The position numbers were made by a program, and so were the translations under genes. From positions 992,001 to 1,056,000 of the forward strand of contig NZ_LIVQ01000001.1 in the NCBI RefSeq assembly GCF_001905445.1: a stretch of 64,000 nt of DNA. Direction: 5' to 3'. The DNA comes from Streptomyces sp. CB00455. GTDB lineage: Bacteria; Actinomycetota; Actinomycetes; Streptomycetales; Streptomycetaceae. Under the pieces are notes generated by a model. It worked only from the letters and a program-made list of their open reading frames with translations. It was not told where the DNA came from and did not search any database. Position 1 is the stretch's first letter, and each line of letters begins with the position of its first letter. Positions 60,368 to 64,000 of the stretch are shown here, in pieces.

Positions 60368-61231
60368 TCAGACCTTGCCGCGCAGGTCCCCCGGGAAGGC
60401 GCCGGCGGTGGCCGCCTGCGCGACGAGGGCGCCGCCGAGTTCCCGCAGCCGGGCCACGCCGGCCGCGCCCAGGTGCTCGTAGGGGGCGGCGTCCAGCCGG
60501 TCGGTGTCGCTCTCCAGCCGCTCGCGCAGGGCGGCGCCCTCCGCGGTCAGGTTGCCGTCGGCGTCCAGGGCCCCGCGCTCGCGCAGCCGGGCGGCCGCGG
60601 CGTCCAGGTCGGACTGTTCCCAGCCCCGGACGGCCTTGAGCCATTTCGGGCTCATGCCCTTGCCGGTGGCGGTGTGGCTGATCAGTGCTTCGACGGGGTC
60701 CAGGCCGGTGAGGAGCAGGGCGGCGAGATGGCCGTCGCCGCGGTGTTCGCGCAGCAGGGTGGTGGCGTGCCACAGGCGCAGGTGCGGCTCCTCGGGGAAG
60801 GGGAGGTCGGCGTGGGCCGCGTAGAGGGGGCGGGCGTGCCGGGTGCAGCCTTCGGTGGCGCGTACGGCCAGGTCGGCGGCCTCGGCGACCTCGGGCGACT
60901 CGATGGTCCGGGCGCCGAGGAGCCGGCGCAGGGTGGCGTCGGCGGCGCGCAGCCGGGCGGCGAGGGCCTGTTCGGGCGTGATGGTCTCCCAGAGCGCCGG
61001 GAGGTGCCGGGCGACGGTGTCGTGGCGGTAGTTGTAGAAGGCGGCGGTGACCGTGCCGGCTCCGACGGCGCCCATGGCCGCGGAGCGGTGGGCGAGGTTG
61101 ACGGCGATGGGGTGCGTGATCCCGAGGGCGGCGAACTCCTCGGTGATGTCCGGCGAGAAGTAGATGGTGGTGTGCAGCGGGTTGATCGCGGCGTGCCAGC
61201 AGTGCCGTGCGGCAAGGGGAGGAAGGGTCAT
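60368..61231 (-). CDS. SCO6745-family protein
   Basis: Protein of 287 residues, mostly helical: AFYNYRHDTVARHLPALWET, ERLESDTDRLDAAPYEHLG near the C-terminus with a winged-helix-like fold. Matches the SCO6745 family of actinobacteria (a conserved protein of unknown function). No signal or membrane segment. ATG 61231 has TACCCT seven bases upstream, so the transcript may be leaderless. It precedes tex on the same strand by about 100 bases. Confidence 0.8.
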   Translation of the reverse strand: MTLPPLAARHCWHAAINPLHTTIYFSPDITEEFAALGITHPIAVNLAHRSAAMGAVGAGTVTAAFYNYRHDTVARHLPALWETITPEQALAARLRAADATLRRLLGARTIESPEVAEAADLAVRATEGCTRHARPLYAAHADLPFPEEPHLRLWHATTLLREHRGDGHLAALLLTGLDPVEALISHTATGKGMSPKWLKAVRGWEQSDLDAAAARLRERGALDADGNLTAEGAALRERLESDTDRLDAAPYEHLGAAGVARLRELGGALVAQAATAGAFPGDLRGKV

Positions 61232-61536
61232 GGACCGTAGGGTACCGACTGTTCGGTATGTCGGGTAGGCGGCCCCGGCCGGACGCCGGCGGGGACCTGT
61301 CCTTTCTGGCCTTTCTTTCGCGGTCCGCGGGCGCGCACGGGAGCGGTGCGCGCTCCTGCGGCCCGCTGCCCGGCTCGGCGTCCGCCCGTCAGCGACGCGC
61401 TCCCGGACGCGGGCCGGCGGGACGGTGTGACGGCCGAATGGCGATCGTGTGACAGGGGTGGCCATGGACATGACGTGGGGCGGCGCGGGTGAATACGGTC
61501 GAACGGAACCGACTCCCCTACCCCTTGGAGCCCTTC

Positions 61537-63072
61537 GTGCACCGCAAAGTCATCGCCCCGAGCGTGCTCGCCGCTTCCCTTCTGCTGGTGATCCCGGCGT
61601 CGGCAGCGAGTGCCGGTCCGGGCGCCCCGGGTATCGGCGATCCCTACTACCCGGCCAGCGGCAACGGCGGATACGACGTGTCGCACTACGACCTGCGCCT
61701 CCAGTACCAGCCGAAGACGGACCTGCTCGAGGGCACCGCGACCCTCCTCGCCACCGCCAAGCAGGACCTGTCCCGCTTCAACCTCGACTTCGGCCTCCAG
61801 GTCAGCGAGATCCGGGTCAACGGGGCCAAGGCGAAGTTCGCCGTTTCCGGCGCGCACGAGCTGGAGGTGACGCCGGCGAAGCCGCTGGCGCGCAACACGC
61901 CGCTGTCGGTGGTCGTCAAGTACGCGGGCAAGCCGTCGGAGTTCAAGGTCGACGGCTGGTCGGCCTGGGCCCGGACCCCGGACGGGGCGGTCGCGGCGCA
62001 GGAGCCGGACTCGGCCGCCTGGTGGTTCCCCAGCAACGACCACCCGCTCGACAAGGCCACCTTCGACGTCTCGGTGAACGTCCCGGACGGGCTCCAGGCG
62101 ATCAGCAATGGCGTGCTCCAGTCGCAGTCCTCGAAGCTCGGCTGGACGCGCTACAACTGGCGCTCCAACAAGCCGCAGGCCACCTACCTGACCACCCTCG
62201 CGGTCGGCAGGTTCGACATCACCACGGACACGACGGCGAACGGCCTGCCGGTCCTGAACGCCTACAGCAAGGACCTCGGCGACAACGCCGGTGCGGCCCG
62301 TGCGAGCGTCGAGCGGACCACCGAGGTCGCCGAATGGCTGGAGGGCGTCTTCGGGCCGTACCCCTTCAACGCGCTCGGCGGTTACGTGCCCAACGTGACC
62401 AGCGGCTTCGCCCTGGAGACGCAGACCCGCCCGTTCTACAGCCCGCGGCAGTTCCAGAACGGCACGAACGTCTCGGTGGTCGTGCACGAGCTGGCGCACC
62501 AGTGGTACGGCGACAGCGTCTCCGTCGACGGCTGGAAGGACATCTGGATCAACGAGGGATTCGCCCGCTACAGCCAGTGGCTGTGGTCGGAGAAGGAGGG
62601 CGAGGGCACCGCGCGCGAGCTCGCCGACTGGACCTACGCCACCCGCCCCGCCGAGGACCCGTTCTGGCAGGTCAAGCCGGGTGACCCGGGCCCGGACAAC
62701 CAGTTCCACGGAGCCGTCTACGACCGTGGCGCGCTCGCCATCCAGGCGCTGCGCAACGAGGTCGGCGACGAGACGTTCTTCCGGATCCTCAAGGGCTGGC
62801 CGACCGAGCGGGCCCTCGGCAACGCCAAGGTCGGCGACTTCGTCCGCTACGCGGAGAAGGCGTCCGGCAAGCCGCTGGCCCAGCTGTTCGAGACCTGGCT
62901 CTACACCCCGGGCAAGCCGGACGCCTCGGCGCTGAACCGCCCGGCGCCGGCGGCGAAGTCGCCGTCGGCCCGCTCGGGGCAGGCCGCGCCCGCCGCCGGG
63001 CAGGCGGAGCCCAAGTCGTGGAAGAAGATCGCGGCGACGAACTCCATCCACGACGACGACCACGGGCACTGA
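61537..63072 (+). CDS. Secreted M1-family aminopeptidase
   Basis: Protein of 511 residues. A signal peptide MHRKVIAPSVLAASLLLVIP with cleavage near SAASA leads to the M1 beta domain and catalytic domain with VHELAHQWYGD and WINEGF (HExxH-x18-E zinc site). The GxMEN-like exopeptidase loop reads GFALETQTR. It is a zinc aminopeptidase in the envelope or medium. GTG 61537 has CTTGGAG upstream; ATG-type extension to 61489 is less likely. The C-terminus has a disordered Ala/Pro linker and ends in a metal-binding-like HDDDHGH. Confidence 0.94.
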   Translation: MHRKVIAPSVLAASLLLVIPASAASAGPGAPGIGDPYYPASGNGGYDVSHYDLRLQYQPKTDLLEGTATLLATAKQDLSRFNLDFGLQVSEIRVNGAKAKFAVSGAHELEVTPAKPLARNTPLSVVVKYAGKPSEFKVDGWSAWARTPDGAVAAQEPDSAAWWFPSNDHPLDKATFDVSVNVPDGLQAISNGVLQSQSSKLGWTRYNWRSNKPQATYLTTLAVGRFDITTDTTANGLPVLNAYSKDLGDNAGAARASVERTTEVAEWLEGVFGPYPFNALGGYVPNVTSGFALETQTRPFYSPRQFQNGTNVSVVVHELAHQWYGDSVSVDGWKDIWINEGFARYSQWLWSEKEGEGTARELADWTYATRPAEDPFWQVKPGDPGPDNQFHGAVYDRGALAIQALRNEVGDETFFRILKGWPTERALGNAKVGDFVRYAEKASGKPLAQLFETWLYTPGKPDASALNRPAPAAKSPSARSGQAAPAAGQAEPKSWKKIAATNSIHDDDHGH

Positions 63073-63137
63073 CCCCCCGGAGGTCCCTGCGACCCCGCGC
63101 CCCTGAGGCCCGGGCCGCAGAACCCCCCCGGGACCCG

Positions 63138-64000
63138 TCAGCGGGCGGCGGCGCGCCACCGGGCGCGTGCCGCCCGCGCGACGGGCAGGTACCGCATGCG
63201 CTGCGGCAGCAGCGGTACGACGAGCCGGACGGCCGTGCTGAACCGCCGGAGCCTGCGCTCCTGGGCCGGGCTCCACTCCAGGCCGATCGCCGCGCGGGCG
63301 TCGGGCGGCATGTAGCCGACGGTCACGAAGGCCCGGAAGCGCAGGTACAGCACGCGCAGCACCGGCCACGCCAGGCGCAGCAGCAGCCGCACGGCCGGCG
63401 GACCACCCTCGGGCCGGGGCACCGGCACATCGGTGGCGACGAGTTCACGGGCGACCCGGGTGGGTTCGATCTCCTCGGCCAGCATCCGGTGGTAGTACGG
63501 CCAGAACTCCTCGATGCTCTGCGGCATGTCCCGGTCGCGCAGGCCGAGGATCCGCCCCACCTGGAGCCATTCCCGGTACAGCTGCCGTTCCTGGGCCGGT
63601 GTGATGCGGCGGAACAGGTAGCGCCCGGCGTACAGCGAGACCGGGAAACCGGTGGCGTGCACCCAGGCGTAGCAGGCGGGGTCGAGGGAGTGGTAGCGCC
63701 GCCCCCGGGTGTCGGCGCCCTGGATCCCCCTGTGCAGGCGGCGTACCCGGCGGCCCTCGGCGGCGGCGTCCCGGCCGCCGTAGACCCACAGCTGGACGGA
63801 GCGCAGCGAGCGCTCGCCGCGCCCCCAGGGGTCGGTGCGGAAGACCGAGTACTGGTCGACCCCGGCTCCCACGGCGGGGTGGGCGACCTGGAGGGTGAAG
63901 GCGGCGGGCAGCGTCAGCAGGGAGCGGATGTCCCCGGCGGTGGTCCACAGCACCCCGCCGGGAGGCGGGGGCTCGGGGTCGCCGCGGCGGCCGCCCGCCG
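63138..64000 (-). CDS. MpaB-family (DUF2236) oxygenase, N-terminus beyond window
   Basis: The frame stays open to the right edge, so the N-terminus is missing. Visible are GDIRSLLTLPAAFTLQVAHP, the conserved entry of MpaB/rubber-oxygenase-like proteins, HPAVGAGVDQYSVFRTDPW with the putative heme-binding His region, and WVHATGFPVS. Family members (latex-clearing protein Lcp and mycophenolic-acid MpaB) are b-type heme oxygenases. The cofactor in this copy cannot be confirmed. The last 60 residues are Arg-rich. Confidence 0.85.
   Translation of the reverse strand, partial: AGGRRGDPEPPPPGGVLWTTAGDIRSLLTLPAAFTLQVAHPAVGAGVDQYSVFRTDPWGRGERSLRSVQLWVYGGRDAAAEGRRVRRLHRGIQGADTRGRRYHSLDPACYAWVHATGFPVSLYAGRYLFRRITPAQERQLYREWLQVGRILGLRDRDMPQSIEEFWPYYHRMLAEEIEPTRVARELVATDVPVPRPEGGPPAVRLLLRLAWPVLRVLYLRFRAFVTVGYMPPDARAAIGLEWSPAQERRLRRFSTAVRLVVPLLPQRMRYLPVARAARARWRAAAR

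Overview
The window is very GC-rich DNA with strong third-position GC bias, many GTG and TTG starts, frequent ATGA/GTGA stop-start overlaps, a conservon, a hopanoid cluster and a c-di-AMP (ydaO) riboswitch ahead of a cell-wall hydrolase. Together these point to chromosomal DNA of a Streptomyces or close relative. I see no insertion sequence, phage module, CRISPR array or replication origin. Many long antisense reading frames exist and I treat them as shadows of the GC bias.

Layout, left to right. 1-6.7 kb (minus strand): the 5' part of a haloperoxidase-like hydrolase, then a sugar ABC importer operon (binding protein, two permeases, no ATPase) followed closely by a large LuxR/LAL ATPase regulator. 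6.7-13.4 kb (minus): eight small enzyme and stress-type genes (two alpha/beta hydrolases, GNAT, SatP-like membrane protein, YtcJ-like amidohydrolase, Dps, DoxX, isochorismatase-like hydrolase). 14.0-20.6 kb (plus): a conservon (cvnA-B-C-D) extended by two cytochromes P450 and a crotonase; its CvnB is a fused double roadblock protein. 21.0-23.4 kb (minus): tRNA-Pro(GGG) beside a second, apparently decayed conservon, a large CvnA-like kinase followed by a frameshifted, truncated cvnB. 23.9-28.5 kb: metallo-beta-lactamase-fold protein, SGNH hydrolase, riboswitch-controlled LysM/M23 peptidase, and a tyrosine phosphatase.

28.5-38.9 kb (minus) is a continuous hopanoid operon transcribed hpnC-hpnD-small ORF-hpnE-polyprenyl synthase-shc-hpnG-hpnH-aminotransferase, almost every junction translationally coupled. 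It should run from prenyl diphosphate through squalene and hopene to an adenosyl-linked and then aminated side chain. 39.2-46.3 kb (minus) is an envelope operon: two CDP-alcohol phosphotransferases, a LicC-like nucleotidyltransferase, a glycerol-1-phosphate-dehydrogenase-like enzyme, a GT2 glycosyltransferase and a TagG/TagH-type ABC exporter. I infer that it makes and exports an alcohol-phosphate-containing glycan or lipid. Isopentenyl-diphosphate isomerase lies just beyond (47.7 kb) and fits the terpenoid neighbourhood.

48.3-64 kb is a mixed housekeeping and accessory stretch: an anti-sigma-type ATPase, a probable frameshifted membrane gene, an enoyl-CoA hydratase, a DJ-1/PfpI protein beside a truncated AraC domain, an ArsB/NhaD-type permease, an ABC-F ATPase, a small Asp/Tyr/Gly-rich secreted peptide, an ImmA-like peptidase/MAB_1171c/SDR operon, Tex, an SCO6745-family protein, a secreted M1 aminopeptidase and a truncated MpaB-family oxygenase. 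Functions are assigned from motifs and family memory only; no database search was run.
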